From contig JAEZFF010000047.1 of NCBI GenBank assembly GCA_023417635.1, forward strand, positions 1 to 24,881: 24,881 bases of DNA. The letters are read 5' to 3'. Numbering within the stretch: the stretch's first letter is position 1; every line of letters starts with the position of its first letter. This document shows, one piece after another, positions 16,067 to 24,357 of this stretch. A program made the position numbers and the translations under genes. The notes beneath the pieces were generated by a model that was not told the origin of the DNA, did not search any database, and was given only the letters and a program-made list of their open reading frames with translations. Source of the stretch: Bacillota bacterium (GTDB lineage: Bacteria > Bacillota > Clostridia > Oscillospirales > Acutalibacteraceae).

Positions 16067-16091
16067 GGGACCTGCCACGAAGGCAGATCCC
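16067..16091 (-). terminator. Terminator after the nitroreductase gene
   Basis: On the minus strand GGGATCTGCC and GGCAGGTCCC form a 10-bp stem (one G-U pair) around TTCGT, about 25 nt past the nitroreductase stop. AT-rich sequence (AATTTATTTTTA) follows, making a moderate U-rich tail. Confidence 0.68.
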
Positions 16092-16116
16092 CAAAGTACT
16101 GAATCTTTCGCTTGCT

Positions 16117-16638
16117 TTAAAAATGATTATAAAACACCGTCTGTTCAACCGGTTTTCTGCTGAAGTGCCGTTGCGGATTAGGTGCAGCATCCTTTCCCGG
16201 ATAGCCGGTCGGGAAAAGCGCGACGGGAATAATATTACTTGGAAGAGCAAATTCCCTGACTACAGCTGCAGGGTCAAAATAGCCAACCCAAGTTGTACCA
16301 AGACCTAGGTTGGCGGCCTCCATCATCATGTGAGTCCCAACAATGCTGGCGTCAATGTCGCCGAATTCTTTGCCGTCATAACTGCGCTTCCAGCTTAGGC
16401 TGCTGTCGTAGCAGACTAAGAAAGCAAGAGGAGCATTAAAATGGCAGGAAGTACATTTCTTTAATTTATTAAGCGCCTCTTCGCTTTCAAGTACAAGAAT
16501 CTTTTGCGGCTGGTTATTGCAGGCGGTTGGGGCAAGCCTGCCAGCTTCGAGAATACGGTCAAATTTTTCTTTCTCAACTTTTTTAGGGCTGAACTGACGC
16601 AGAGAGTACCGCTTTGCGGCAAGTTCCAAGAAGTCCAT
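16117..16638 (-). CDS. Nitroreductase family FMN-dependent oxidoreductase
   Basis: A 173-residue member of the nitroreductase fold, FMN enzymes that reduce nitro compounds, quinones or flavins with NAD(P)H in the cytoplasm. FMN-binding features are KRYSLRQFS (residues about 9-17), LAPTACNNQPQKILVL (36-51) and the C-terminal GLGTTWVGYF. I chose the ATG at 16638, with AAGGTGG eight nt upstream and the family's usual opening MDFLELAAKRYSLRQF. A longer reading from 16686 would add 16 unlikely residues. The promoter's -10 is half of a 14-bp palindrome (16719-16732), which suggests repression by a dimeric regulator. The short length fits the clostridial single-domain type; the physiological electron acceptor is unknown. 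Confidence 0.92.
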   Translation of the reverse strand: MDFLELAAKRYSLRQFSPKKVEKEKFDRILEAGRLAPTACNNQPQKILVLESEEALNKLKKCTSCHFNAPLAFLVCYDSSLSWKRSYDGKEFGDIDASIVGTHMMMEAANLGLGTTWVGYFDPAAVVREFALPSNIIPVALFPTGYPGKDAAPNPQRHFSRKPVEQTVFYNHF

Positions 16639-16695
16639 TCTGAATTCCACCTTTCTTAATGTTCTGGCGATTTTGACCGACAGCAAAAAACGAGC

Positions 16696-16724
16696 TTTAC
16701 TTTCTTTGCCCGGCCTACTATACT
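16696..16724 (+). promoter_or_regulatory. Promoter toward the alcohol dehydrogenase
   Basis: TTTACT (16696-16701), 17 nt, TATACT (16719-16724) on the plus strand. It would make a leader of about 210 nt before the dehydrogenase. No other good promoter is seen in that gap. It overlaps the opposite nitroreductase promoter so fully that both could not be occupied at once. Confidence 0.5.
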
Positions 16725-16732
16725 AAAGTATA
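16719..16732. promoter_or_regulatory. 14-bp palindrome shared by two -10 boxes
   Basis: TATACTAAAGTATA has perfect 6-bp arms about a central AA. Each arm is the -10 hexamer (TATACT) of one of two face-to-face promoters. It could be an operator for a dimeric repressor, for example a MarR/DUF24-type redox sensor as known for nitroreductase genes in Bacillus, or simply the result of symmetric -10 boxes. No such regulator gene lies in the window. Confidence 0.5.
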
Positions 16733-16755
16733 ACCATCCGAAAAACAGTCTGCAA
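16727..16755 (-). promoter_or_regulatory. Promoter of the nitroreductase gene
   Basis: On the minus strand TTGCAG (16750-16755), a 17-nt spacer and TATACT (16727-16732). The transcript would have a leader of about 80 nt. Spacing and hexamers are better than those of the opposing plus-strand promoter. Confidence 0.68.
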
Positions 16756-16942
16756 GTACCGGTATTTTTGTTTATAGACACAGCTTGTTATACGGAAAGC
16801 CTTTTTGCTGATAAAAGCTAGGGCATCTGCTAAAAACCGGGAAACTGCTTCGTGTGGAAGTATTTGAGGAAGGCACATGGCACAGCATTCTATCGCTTTA
16901 TAAAATACTAAAAATAAATATAAATTATGGAGGCTAAACGCA

Positions 16943-18106
16943 ATGAACAATTTTGATTACCACATCCCAACTGACGTGTACTTTGGAAAAGGGCAAATTA
17001 ATCAGCTTGGGCAGAGAATGTCTTCGATTGCAAAGAAGGTACTTTTCGTCTACGGCGGTGGTAGCATTAAGAGAATTGGGCTGTATGACCAAGCGATGCA
17101 GCAGCTGAAACAGGCAGGCATAACGGTATTTGAACTTGCCGGTGTCGAACCAAACCCACGGATTCAGACCGTAAAGAAAGGCGTCGCAGTCTGCAAACAG
17201 GAAGGCATTGAAGGCGTCCTTGCAGTTGGCGGCGGCAGTACAATCGACTGTGCCAAGATGATTGCAGCAGGCACCTGCTACGATGGTGACGCCTGGGACC
17301 TTGTCCTGGACAGCAATAAAATTAAAAAGGCAATTCCTGTTGCCGCCATACTCACTCTGGCAGCTACCGGCTCCGAAATGGATGGTTTTGCTGTTATTTC
17401 CGATATGGACAAAAATGAAAAATGGGGCACCGGAAATGAATTGACAAAACCTGTATTTGCCATTATGGATCCGCAGTATACATTCAGTGTTTCTAAATAT
17501 CAAACGGCTGCCGGGTCATCTGACATTATGAGCCATACTTTTGAAAACTATTTTAACAACACAAAAGGAGCCTTCCTTCAGGCACGCCTTGCGGAAGGTA
17601 TCTTAAAAACTGTTATAAAATATGCGCCGATCGCAATTGAGCATCCGGATAATTATGAAGCCCGTGCAAATCTTATGTGGGCATCCAGCCTGGCAATCAA
17701 CGGTTTAATCAGCTACGGCGAGGACACAGCCTGGACGGTACATCCCATGGAGCACGAGCTGAGCGCATTTTATGATATTACCCATGGTGCAGGCCTTGCC
17801 CTTTTGACGCCATATTGGATGGAATATATTCTGTGCGAAAAAACGGTTGGCAAGTTTGCAGAATACGGTGTGAATGTATGGGGCATTGATTCATCCAAAG
17901 AGCCCATGGCAATTGCTAAGGAAGCAATAGCGAAAACCAGGGAGTTTTTCCTTTCGATTGGAATGCCAAGCCATCTTAAAGACCTTAGCATTGACCAGAC
18001 ACACTTTGACATTATGTCTGAAAAAGCGGCAAACGGCGGGCTTGCAAATGGATTTATGCCGCTTACCAAAGAAGATGTAAAGAAAATATTTACGATGGCT
18101 TTGTAA
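16943..18106 (+). CDS. Iron-containing alcohol dehydrogenase, butanol dehydrogenase type
   Basis: A 387-residue group III (iron-type) alcohol dehydrogenase that interconverts aldehydes and alcohols with NAD(P)H, close in layout to clostridial butanol dehydrogenases and Bacillus YugJ. The nucleotide-binding motif GGGST is at 96-100 with the preceding GVLAV strand. Metal ligands are likely Asp194 and His198 (SSDIMSHTFE), His267 (VHPMEHELS) and His281 (DITHGAG). The ATG has GGAGG nine nt upstream. The gene stands alone on the plus strand. A role in fermentative redox balance or aldehyde detoxification is inferred from the family. Sharing promoter DNA with a nitroreductase hints at a common response to electrophiles or redox state. 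Confidence 0.95.
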   Translation: MNNFDYHIPTDVYFGKGQINQLGQRMSSIAKKVLFVYGGGSIKRIGLYDQAMQQLKQAGITVFELAGVEPNPRIQTVKKGVAVCKQEGIEGVLAVGGGSTIDCAKMIAAGTCYDGDAWDLVLDSNKIKKAIPVAAILTLAATGSEMDGFAVISDMDKNEKWGTGNELTKPVFAIMDPQYTFSVSKYQTAAGSSDIMSHTFENYFNNTKGAFLQARLAEGILKTVIKYAPIAIEHPDNYEARANLMWASSLAINGLISYGEDTAWTVHPMEHELSAFYDITHGAGLALLTPYWMEYILCEKTVGKFAEYGVNVWGIDSSKEPMAIAKEAIAKTREFFLSIGMPSHLKDLSIDQTHFDIMSEKAANGGLANGFMPLTKEDVKKIFTMAL

Positions 18107-18260
18107 GGGCACATAAATCAAACAGCAGTCCACTAAGCTTTATCACGGTCACAGTATCATTTCAGCAGGCATAACATTTTCACAACGGTAAGAAAAGCAG
18201 CAGCATAAAGCCAGATTCAGTGTCACTGTTGGCTCATGCATAATCTTACTGAAGGGAAAG

Positions 18261-19418
18261 ATGAAAATGAAAAAGTGTCTCGCTTTTCTAATGGCTTTGA
18301 CCATTGCACTTCTGCCCTGCGGCTGTGGAAAACAACAGCCTTCCCCGCCTACTGCAAGTAAAATCACAGCACCTTCTTCTGCAGCCAGCAGTACTGTTTC
18401 ATCTGCTCGAAATGTTCCGGCGAAAGCCGATTGGCCGACGAAAGATTGGAGCATAAGCACTCCGGAGCAGCAAGGAATAGACTCAGCAAAACTTGCAAAA
18501 GCCGACAAGCGTATTCAGGACAATTACCCTAACTTTTACAGCCTTCTGATTGTGCGGCACGGATATCTTGTCTACGAAAAGTATTATGGCGGCATGACCC
18601 GTGACAATGCAAACCCGGTTTACTCTGTTACCAAAAGCGTGACATCCGCCTTAACGGGCATTGCTGTGCAGAAAAAGCTACTGCAAGGTGTCAACCAGCG
18701 AATCTCCAACTTACTGCCGGAATATTTTACAAAAGTAGACAATCAGCAGAAAAAAGACATTACGGTGGAACACGCATTAACCATGACGGGCGGCCTGCGC
18801 AGCACTGACGACGATTTCAGGTCATTTTACCGGAGCAGCGACTGGGCACAGGATACTCTTAGCCAACCGATTACAGCAAAACCCGGAACGAAATTCGGAT
18901 ACAATACGGGGCTTCCGCAGTTTCTTTCGGTTATCATCGCAAAAAACTCCGGAATGAGTCTGAGAAAGTTTGCCGAAGAAAATCTGTTTTCGAAAATTGG
19001 AGTTGCAGTTCATGCCTGGGATAAAGACTCAAAAGGTTACTACGGGGGCGGTTTTGGGCTAAGCCTTACTCCAAGAGATATGGCAAAATTCGGTTATCTG
19101 TATTTACATAATGGCAACTGGAACGGTGAACAGATTATTCCGCAGGACTGGATTCAGGCTTCCATCGGCAAGCATGTTGCTGTCGACAAAGGGCTTGATT
19201 ACGGCTATTTATTCTGGATTCAGCAGGTAAGCAACTCTGAAAACGGCAAAAGCTGGTTTGCCTACCACGCCGCCGGTTCCGGAGGGCAGATAATTATCAT
19301 GGTCCCCGGCCTCGACCTGGTAGCAGTTATTACCGCCAACGTGAGAAGTAAATCCAAGGACGGCAAGGATACACTGAGCCTGATACCCGGATATGTCATT
19401 CCAGCCGTCAAGCAGTAG
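18261..19418 (+). CDS. Serine hydrolase of the beta-lactamase (class C) family, lipoprotein
   Basis: A 385-residue exported serine hydrolase of the class C beta-lactamase/DD-peptidase/esterase clan. The signal peptide ends around LLPCGC (Cys20/Cys22), a probable though atypical lipoprotein site, followed by a Ser/Ala/Pro-rich linker to about residue 55. Catalytic motifs are S122-x-x-K125 in SVTKS, Y214-x-N-like YNT, and H336-x-x-G339 in YHAAGSGG, replacing KTG. The family includes penicillin-recognising peptidases and esterases, so true beta-lactam hydrolysis is not implied. ATG at 18261 and ATG at 18267 are both possible; GAAGGG spaces better with the second. An 11-bp palindrome, CAGTGTCACTG (18218-18228), lies upstream. 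No strong promoter is seen in the 154-nt gap. Confidence 0.9.
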   Translation: MKMKKCLAFLMALTIALLPCGCGKQQPSPPTASKITAPSSAASSTVSSARNVPAKADWPTKDWSISTPEQQGIDSAKLAKADKRIQDNYPNFYSLLIVRHGYLVYEKYYGGMTRDNANPVYSVTKSVTSALTGIAVQKKLLQGVNQRISNLLPEYFTKVDNQQKKDITVEHALTMTGGLRSTDDDFRSFYRSSDWAQDTLSQPITAKPGTKFGYNTGLPQFLSVIIAKNSGMSLRKFAEENLFSKIGVAVHAWDKDSKGYYGGGFGLSLTPRDMAKFGYLYLHNGNWNGEQIIPQDWIQASIGKHVAVDKGLDYGYLFWIQQVSNSENGKSWFAYHAAGSGGQIIIMVPGLDLVAVITANVRSKSKDGKDTLSLIPGYVIPAVKQ

Positions 19419-19516
19419 TCCCACCATCTCACAAAGACCTGCTACAACTAAAAAATTAATAGGAACCGGTTTGCAGCCATTCCTAAATTCAGCAAATAGA
19501 ATAATAAGCATCTTTA

Positions 19517-19552
19517 AAAAGACTTCGACTCAGAATTGAGCCGAAGTCTTTT
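19517..19552 (+). terminator. Terminator after the serine hydrolase gene
   Basis: AAAAGACTTCG pairs with CGAAGTCTTTT, then after one mismatch CTCA pairs with TGAG around a GAAT loop. The TTTT-C-T tail makes it a good intrinsic terminator on the plus strand. It isolates the following TetR-ABC module. The rest of 19419-19623 holds nothing recognisable. Confidence 0.85.
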
Positions 19553-19623
19553 CTATATTCAGGCTGCCAGGCAACAGGAAAAACACTGTACTTTTGCAAT
19601 ATGACCAAGATATCGAAGCTTAA

Positions 19624-19654
19624 AATATTTATAGAATGCTGCTCTATAAATATT
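19624..19654. promoter_or_regulatory. Operator-like dyad O1, upstream of the tetR promoter
   Basis: Perfect 12-bp arms, AATATTTATAGA and TCTATAAATATT, flank a 7-nt centre ATGCTGC. The right arm ends in the TT of the -35 box. It shares the TTTATAGA-7-TCTA core with O2. This is the size and symmetry of a TetR-family operator, so autoregulation by the adjacent gene is the simplest reading. Confidence 0.7.
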
Positions 19655-19681
19655 GACAAAACGGCATGAGGCTGGTATTCT
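19653..19681 (+). promoter_or_regulatory. Promoter of the tetR-ABC operon
   Basis: A perfect TTGACA (19653-19658), a 17-nt spacer and TATTCT (19676-19681). It is flanked tightly by the two dyads, so a bound repressor would cover both its edges and the start site. Confidence 0.85.
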
Positions 19682-19685
19682 ATGA

Positions 19686-19709
19686 TTTATAGAGCGCCGT
19701 TCTACTAAA
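19686..19709. promoter_or_regulatory. Operator-like dyad O2, at the tetR start site
   Basis: TTTATAGA, a 7-nt centre GCGCCGT, then TCTACTAAA: the same arm and spacing as O1 but with an imperfect right arm. The core AGAGCGCCGTTCT is close to a symmetric AGAACGNCGTTCT. It covers the predicted transcription start and ends at the Shine-Dalgarno site. Confidence 0.6.
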
Positions 19710-19723
19710 AAGGAGGCCTTCCG

Positions 19724-20356
19724 ATGGGACGAAAAAGACAAGACCCAACAAAACGAAAAAATGAGTTTATTAAAACAGCAACACAGTTATTCCTTACCAA
19801 GGGATATGACAACACATCTTTAAATGAGATTCTTTCGGCGATGGGAAAAACATCCCCACTTTCACCAAGTGTGTTTTACTATTACTTCAAATCAAAAGAT
19901 GAGCTGCTGGATGCCTGTCTAAACACTTATGTCGAGTGTTATGCGGAAGACGTTATTTCACTGATTGATGACACCTCGCTTGATCTTTCAGCAAAAATTC
20001 AAGGAATAACTACTCGTGTGCAAAGTGCTATGCAGGACTTCCATCAGATGTTCATGGAAGCAGAAAATTATTATGCGGCTTCTTTCCATCAGCTGATTAT
20101 TGACCGGTTCTTTACAAAAATTAAACCGCACGCTGCAGAAATAATTTCTGGCGGACTGAAAGACGGGCAAATTCCACTGACGAATCTTGCAAAACAGGCC
20201 GGTCCGCAGTTGCTCACGGAGCTGATTTGCAGCGGAGTCATCGAGTTGTTTCGAGGAAAATCTACGCTGGAGGAAAATCCAAAACTCATTCCTGTCTTTA
20301 TTACACAGATTCTTGGGCTCCCACCTTTGGGAATACAGAATTCTAAAAAAATGTAA
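19724..20356 (+). CDS. TetR/AcrR family transcriptional regulator
   Basis: A 210-residue one-component regulator. The N-terminal DNA-binding domain covers about residues 10-60: FIKTATQLFLTKGYDNTSLNEILSAMG, then SPSVFYYYFKSKDELLDACL, with the YYYFKSKDEL signature of the family. An insertion (KTSPL) between the helix-turn-helix helices is slightly unusual. The C-terminal helical domain (about 65-200) would bind an unknown ligand. AGGAGG stands seven nt before the ATG. It is first in an operon with an ABC ATPase (42 nt downstream) and permease, and likely represses them from dyads O1 and O2 until an inducer binds. Confidence 0.94.
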   Translation: MGRKRQDPTKRKNEFIKTATQLFLTKGYDNTSLNEILSAMGKTSPLSPSVFYYYFKSKDELLDACLNTYVECYAEDVISLIDDTSLDLSAKIQGITTRVQSAMQDFHQMFMEAENYYAASFHQLIIDRFFTKIKPHAAEIISGGLKDGQIPLTNLAKQAGPQLLTELICSGVIELFRGKSTLEENPKLIPVFITQILGLPPLGIQNSKKM

Positions 20357-20398
20357 AGCCTTATTATGATGAAAAATTAGCAGCAAAGGAGATACTCC

Positions 20399-21100
20399 AT
20401 GAGCTTAATTCAATTCAATCATGTAACACGCACTTACCGGACTGGGGAAGAAGACATTAAAGCGCTTGATGGCATAAGCTTTCAGGTGGAAGAAGGGCAG
20501 TTTACCGTTATTCTCGGGCCATCCGGTTCCGGCAAAAGCACAACGCTTAATCTTCTCGGCGGCATGGACAAAGCGACGTCAGGTGAAATTACAGTCGGCA
20601 AAAAGAAAATCACTTCTTTCAGTGACGACCAGCTGACCGTTTACCGCCGCCACAACGTCGGTTTCGTCTTTCAGTTCTACAACCTCATCCCAAACCTCAC
20701 AGCCTTTGAAAACATTGATCTCGCCTGCCGACTTGGCAAAAACCCACTTTCCGCAAAGGAATCCCTGCAGGCCGTCGGATTAGAAAAGCGGATGAACAAT
20801 TTCCCCTCAGAACTTTCCGGAGGCGAACAGCAGCGGGTTTCCATTGCCCGTGCACTTTGCAAGAAGCCGCAGTTGCTTCTCTGCGATGAGCCAACTGGCG
20901 CCTTGGACAGTGAAACAGGGAAAAAGATTCTAAACCTGCTGCAGAAAATGTCTCGGCAATACCACAACGCCGTAGTTGTCGTGACTCATAATGCGGCTAT
21001 CGCGCCGGCAGCCGACCGGGTAATTCGCCTCAAAGACGGGCATATTCAGGCGGTAGAAGACAACGCTTCCCCTACGCCGATGGAGGAGGTTGTCTGGTAA
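20399..21100 (+). CDS. ABC transporter ATP-binding protein, MacB/LolD type
   Basis: A 233-residue ATPase of the MacB/LolD/FtsE class. Walker A GPSGSGKST is at 40-48, the Q-loop FQFYNLIP at 91-98, the signature LSGGEQQR at 139-146, Walker B LLLCDEPTGALD at 159-170 and the H-loop His197 in VVVTHN. This class powers type VII ABC systems, which move substrates outside the membrane or expel peptides and drugs by mechanotransmission. Its stop overlaps the permease start by one base (TAATG at 21098-21102), so the two are made in step. A Shine-Dalgarno AAGGAG precedes its ATG. Confidence 0.96.
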   Translation: MSLIQFNHVTRTYRTGEEDIKALDGISFQVEEGQFTVILGPSGSGKSTTLNLLGGMDKATSGEITVGKKKITSFSDDQLTVYRRHNVGFVFQFYNLIPNLTAFENIDLACRLGKNPLSAKESLQAVGLEKRMNNFPSELSGGEQQRVSIARALCKKPQLLLCDEPTGALDSETGKKILNLLQKMSRQYHNAVVVVTHNAAIAPAADRVIRLKDGHIQAVEDNASPTPMEEVVW

Positions 21101-24100
21101 TGAAATACCTTTTTGTAAAAATGCGCCGCGACCTTGCTGGGATGTGGACGCAATTTCTTTCCGTCTTTTTAATGGCATTTCTAGGAATTTTGATTTACGT
21201 TGGGATGGAAGGCACCTGGTTTGGCATGGAAACCGAACTGAATAGTTACTTTGCCGAAACCAATCTTGCTTCCGCATGGATTTACGGCAACGGGATGACA
21301 GGCAGCGACCTGCAAAAAATCAAAAATATCAACGGCGTAACAGATGCAGCCCTATCCGGCCTTGTTTCTGCCAAAATGAAACTTCCGGGGCAGTCAAGCA
21401 CCAAAGAGCCGGATTTAAGACTTAATTTTGATACAGCCGGAAAAATTTCAAAGCCACTCACTGTTTCCGGTGCAAACTTTTCACAGGATGGCTCCGGCAT
21501 CTGGCTGGACGACGATTTTGCAAAAGCAAATGGCTTGAAAACCGGGGACAGTTTGACTCTTTCGATTGGTGACGTGCAGCAAACGCTTAAAATCCGCGGG
21601 TTAGTCATGAGTTCGGAATACACCTACTACACTGGTTCCGGTTCCGATACTATGCCAAACCACAAGCAACACGGCTTTGCGTTTATTGGCCTGCCTACAG
21701 CTGAAAACATGATGAATGAAACAGTCGCCTTCAAAATGCAAAAAGATGCGCTGCCACAGCTTGCAAATCAAATAAATGGCGCCTATGATACCGCCCGGGA
21801 AAAAGCAGACAGCACAGCCGAACAACTATTTACAGAATCAGTTAATCAGCAGAAACAGGCCGCTTATTCCAAGGCGAAAGCACAGGCGGATGCTTTTGCT
21901 GAACAGGCTTTTACAAAAAGTGTAGGCAAGAAGAAAGAAACCGCCGAAAAACAGGCAGTCTTGCAGGCAGATGCTTTAACCGTGCAGGCAGTCAACCGGG
22001 AATTTCAGGCGAAGGTCCCTAGTATAACTGATTTCTCCTTTCTGCCACAATACCAGCAGGCGCTTTCAAGTGCCAAAAGGAAGGCGGAAATTCAGGCAAA
22101 AGCGGCAGTGGAAAAGCAATTTGCAGCACAGCAGACACAGCTTAAAAAACAGCTTTTAACTGCCAAAGTGCAGGCCGAAGCGAAGGCAAAAACCACAGTA
22201 GACCAGCAGTTTTCGTTGCAGCAAGAGCAGCTTTCCAAACGGTCTGCAGCGGTAAAAAAACAGGCAGAAAGCACCGCGAAGGACAAAGCTACTAAGGCGA
22301 TTCTAAAAAAATATGACTTGACCTCCGAGCAATTCGATGCCGTTCAAAACCTGGTGGCCTTGCCCAAACTTCAGTCAATGGACAGCAACAAACGAACCGA
22401 CACAGCAAAGCAGCTGATCACGCTGCTTAAGAAGTTACCCGATTCCATGCTCTCTCAAAGCGTCGGCGGCTTTTCACTTGCCACTTTAAAGCAGACACCC
22501 GCTGACTATAACATGGTTCGCATTCGCACAGACGGCAATGCCAATTCGGAAATGATTGAGCAAAAATCGCAGGACATTCTGGGAAGCCGGTACGTTGGAT
22601 TTGCTGACAGGAACAACATGACTTCCGCTCATGCTATTGTTCAGAAAGCTTCGCAGATTAAGAAATTGTCGCTCATGTTTTCTCTGCTGTTTTTTCTGTT
22701 GGCACTTTTAACCATGCAGACAACGATGGCGCGCCTGGTCGATACCCAGCGCATCCAAATTGGGACCATGAAGGCACTCGGCATAAAAGACTGGCAAATT
22801 CGGGGACACTATGCTCTTTATGGCGTTACAGTCGGGCTGCTCGGTGGACTACTCGGAATAATCATTGCGCCGGTCACCATTTCTCCTACTCTGCTGCGGG
22901 CACAAGCCACACAATATTCTCTGCCGGAATGGCCTGTGCGCCTAACCCTCATCTCCTACGTAATGGTTGGGGCTGTAGCTCTTTGCTGTATGTTCGCGAC
23001 GCTGCTTGCCTGCCGAAAAGGGCTCACTACGATGCCCGCCGAAACAATGCGAGGAGCAGCCCCAAAGGCAGGGCGGCAAATTCTTCTTGAAAAGATGCCT
23101 CAGCTGTGGAAAAGAATTTCCTTCGGCTGGAAATGGACTTTCCGCGATATTGCCCGCAACAAGGTTCGCTCCTTCATGGGCATAATTGGCGTACTTGGCT
23201 GCATGATGCTTCTCATGGCGGGCTTTGGGATGCAATATACATGTAACACTTTGCCGGATGCCATTTACGGGCAGCAATACACATACCAGACGAAAATTCT
23301 TTTAACTTCTATGGCTACGAAAGATAATCGAGATGCACTTTACAAAACATACGGAAACGGTCAATGGGTTCAGGAAACATCCGTTGAATACAAAGACTTG
23401 CCAAATGAGACAGAAACGCTGACGGTTGCGGGAAACGGGAATTTCATCCATCTTAGAAATGCAGAAAGTGCCACGCAAAAAATGCCCGACAGCGGTATTT
23501 TGGTAACCCAGAGAGCGGCAAAACTGCTGAAACTTCAAAAGGGCAGCAAGATTTCATTCCGCACCGCCGGCGAGAAAAATTACACCACCGCCACAGTGTC
23601 AGACATTGTGGTAACGCCGGCACCACAAGGGATATATATTTCAGAAAGTGCATGGGAGAAACTGAACAAAACGTTTACACCGACCTCCCTACTAACAGGA
23701 AGCGCTGACGCAAACGGCAGGATAAGCGGCCTTTCATATGTTCAAGAGGTAACAACTCTTCCAAATCAGCATACCAGTATGCTCAACAACTTCCAGCCTC
23801 TAAACTTTATTTTTCTTCTTCTTAAAATGGCCGCCATTTTGCTTGATGTAGTAATTTTATACAACCTTGGTATTCTCAGTTTCACCGAGCGTGTAAGAGA
23901 ATACGCCACGCTAAAGGTTTTGGGATTCTATCAAAAGGAAATCCGTTCTCTTGCCTTGCGCGAAAACCTTGTGACTTCCATCACTGGCTGGCTGATTGGC
24001 ATACCCGCCGGACTGCTGTTTCTAAACGTGTATGTCACTGTTTTATCAACTTCCAGCGTAAGCATGATACCTCATCTTAACTTTCTGGATTTTTTGCTTG

Positions 24101-24201
24101 CCACAGCCATTACGGTTGGCTGCTCGGTTTGTGTTAACCTGTTTTTAAGCCATAGAGTTCGTAAAATTGATATGGTTGGCGCACTTAAATCGGTTGAATA
24201 G
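21100..24201 (+). CDS. FtsX-like ABC permease with a repeat-built helical insertion
   Basis: A 1033-residue permease with eight predicted membrane segments in two FtsX-type modules: about 17-37, 522-545, 570-592, 614-638, then 690-711, 900-925, 960-983, 995-1017. Typical intracellular motifs are IQIGTMKALGIKDWQIRGHY after the second segment and YATLKVLGFYQKEIRSLALREN after the sixth. The first extracellular domain (38-521) holds an Ala/Lys/Gln-rich helical insertion at about 230-405. Two 27-residue repeats start at 236 and 263, with a partial third at 290. A turn with Pro307 and Pro316 follows, then two 30-residue repeats at 329 and 359 and a partial third at 389. This predicts an antiparallel helical stalk of up to 100 Å or more per arm. 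The second extracellular domain (712-897) is globular. Substrate unknown; drug, peptide or lipid export are all possible. Confidence 0.93.
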   Translation: MKYLFVKMRRDLAGMWTQFLSVFLMAFLGILIYVGMEGTWFGMETELNSYFAETNLASAWIYGNGMTGSDLQKIKNINGVTDAALSGLVSAKMKLPGQSSTKEPDLRLNFDTAGKISKPLTVSGANFSQDGSGIWLDDDFAKANGLKTGDSLTLSIGDVQQTLKIRGLVMSSEYTYYTGSGSDTMPNHKQHGFAFIGLPTAENMMNETVAFKMQKDALPQLANQINGAYDTAREKADSTAEQLFTESVNQQKQAAYSKAKAQADAFAEQAFTKSVGKKKETAEKQAVLQADALTVQAVNREFQAKVPSITDFSFLPQYQQALSSAKRKAEIQAKAAVEKQFAAQQTQLKKQLLTAKVQAEAKAKTTVDQQFSLQQEQLSKRSAAVKKQAESTAKDKATKAILKKYDLTSEQFDAVQNLVALPKLQSMDSNKRTDTAKQLITLLKKLPDSMLSQSVGGFSLATLKQTPADYNMVRIRTDGNANSEMIEQKSQDILGSRYVGFADRNNMTSAHAIVQKASQIKKLSLMFSLLFFLLALLTMQTTMARLVDTQRIQIGTMKALGIKDWQIRGHYALYGVTVGLLGGLLGIIIAPVTISPTLLRAQATQYSLPEWPVRLTLISYVMVGAVALCCMFATLLACRKGLTTMPAETMRGAAPKAGRQILLEKMPQLWKRISFGWKWTFRDIARNKVRSFMGIIGVLGCMMLLMAGFGMQYTCNTLPDAIYGQQYTYQTKILLTSMATKDNRDALYKTYGNGQWVQETSVEYKDLPNETETLTVAGNGNFIHLRNAESATQKMPDSGILVTQRAAKLLKLQKGSKISFRTAGEKNYTTATVSDIVVTPAPQGIYISESAWEKLNKTFTPTSLLTGSADANGRISGLSYVQEVTTLPNQHTSMLNNFQPLNFIFLLLKMAAILLDVVILYNLGILSFTERVREYATLKVLGFYQKEIRSLALRENLVTSITGWLIGIPAGLLFLNVYVTVLSTSSVSMIPHLNFLDFLLATAITVGCSVCVNLFLSHRVRKIDMVGALKSVE

Positions 24202-24357
24202 CCTTTCTATTCAAAGGCACGTCAAATCACATATAAGTATCGCAGTTTTCAGGAATCAGTAAAAAACACTTTAAAAATAATTTCTGCTGTGATTTTTAAT
24301 TTATTGAAGATCAATACAGAAATTATAAATACAGTAAACCATTCTAGTATTATCAAG
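24202..24357. other. Gap after the permease, no gene seen
   Basis: An AT-rich stretch between the permease stop and its terminator. I see no open frame with coding character, no promoter and no known RNA. It is probably the 3' untranslated part of the ABC operon. Confidence 0.6.

Noticed and set aside
16723..16950. A 75-codon minus-strand open frame in the nitroreductase/dehydrogenase gap
   Set aside because: It covers the promoter region, has no ribosome binding site, and its composition does not look like a protein.
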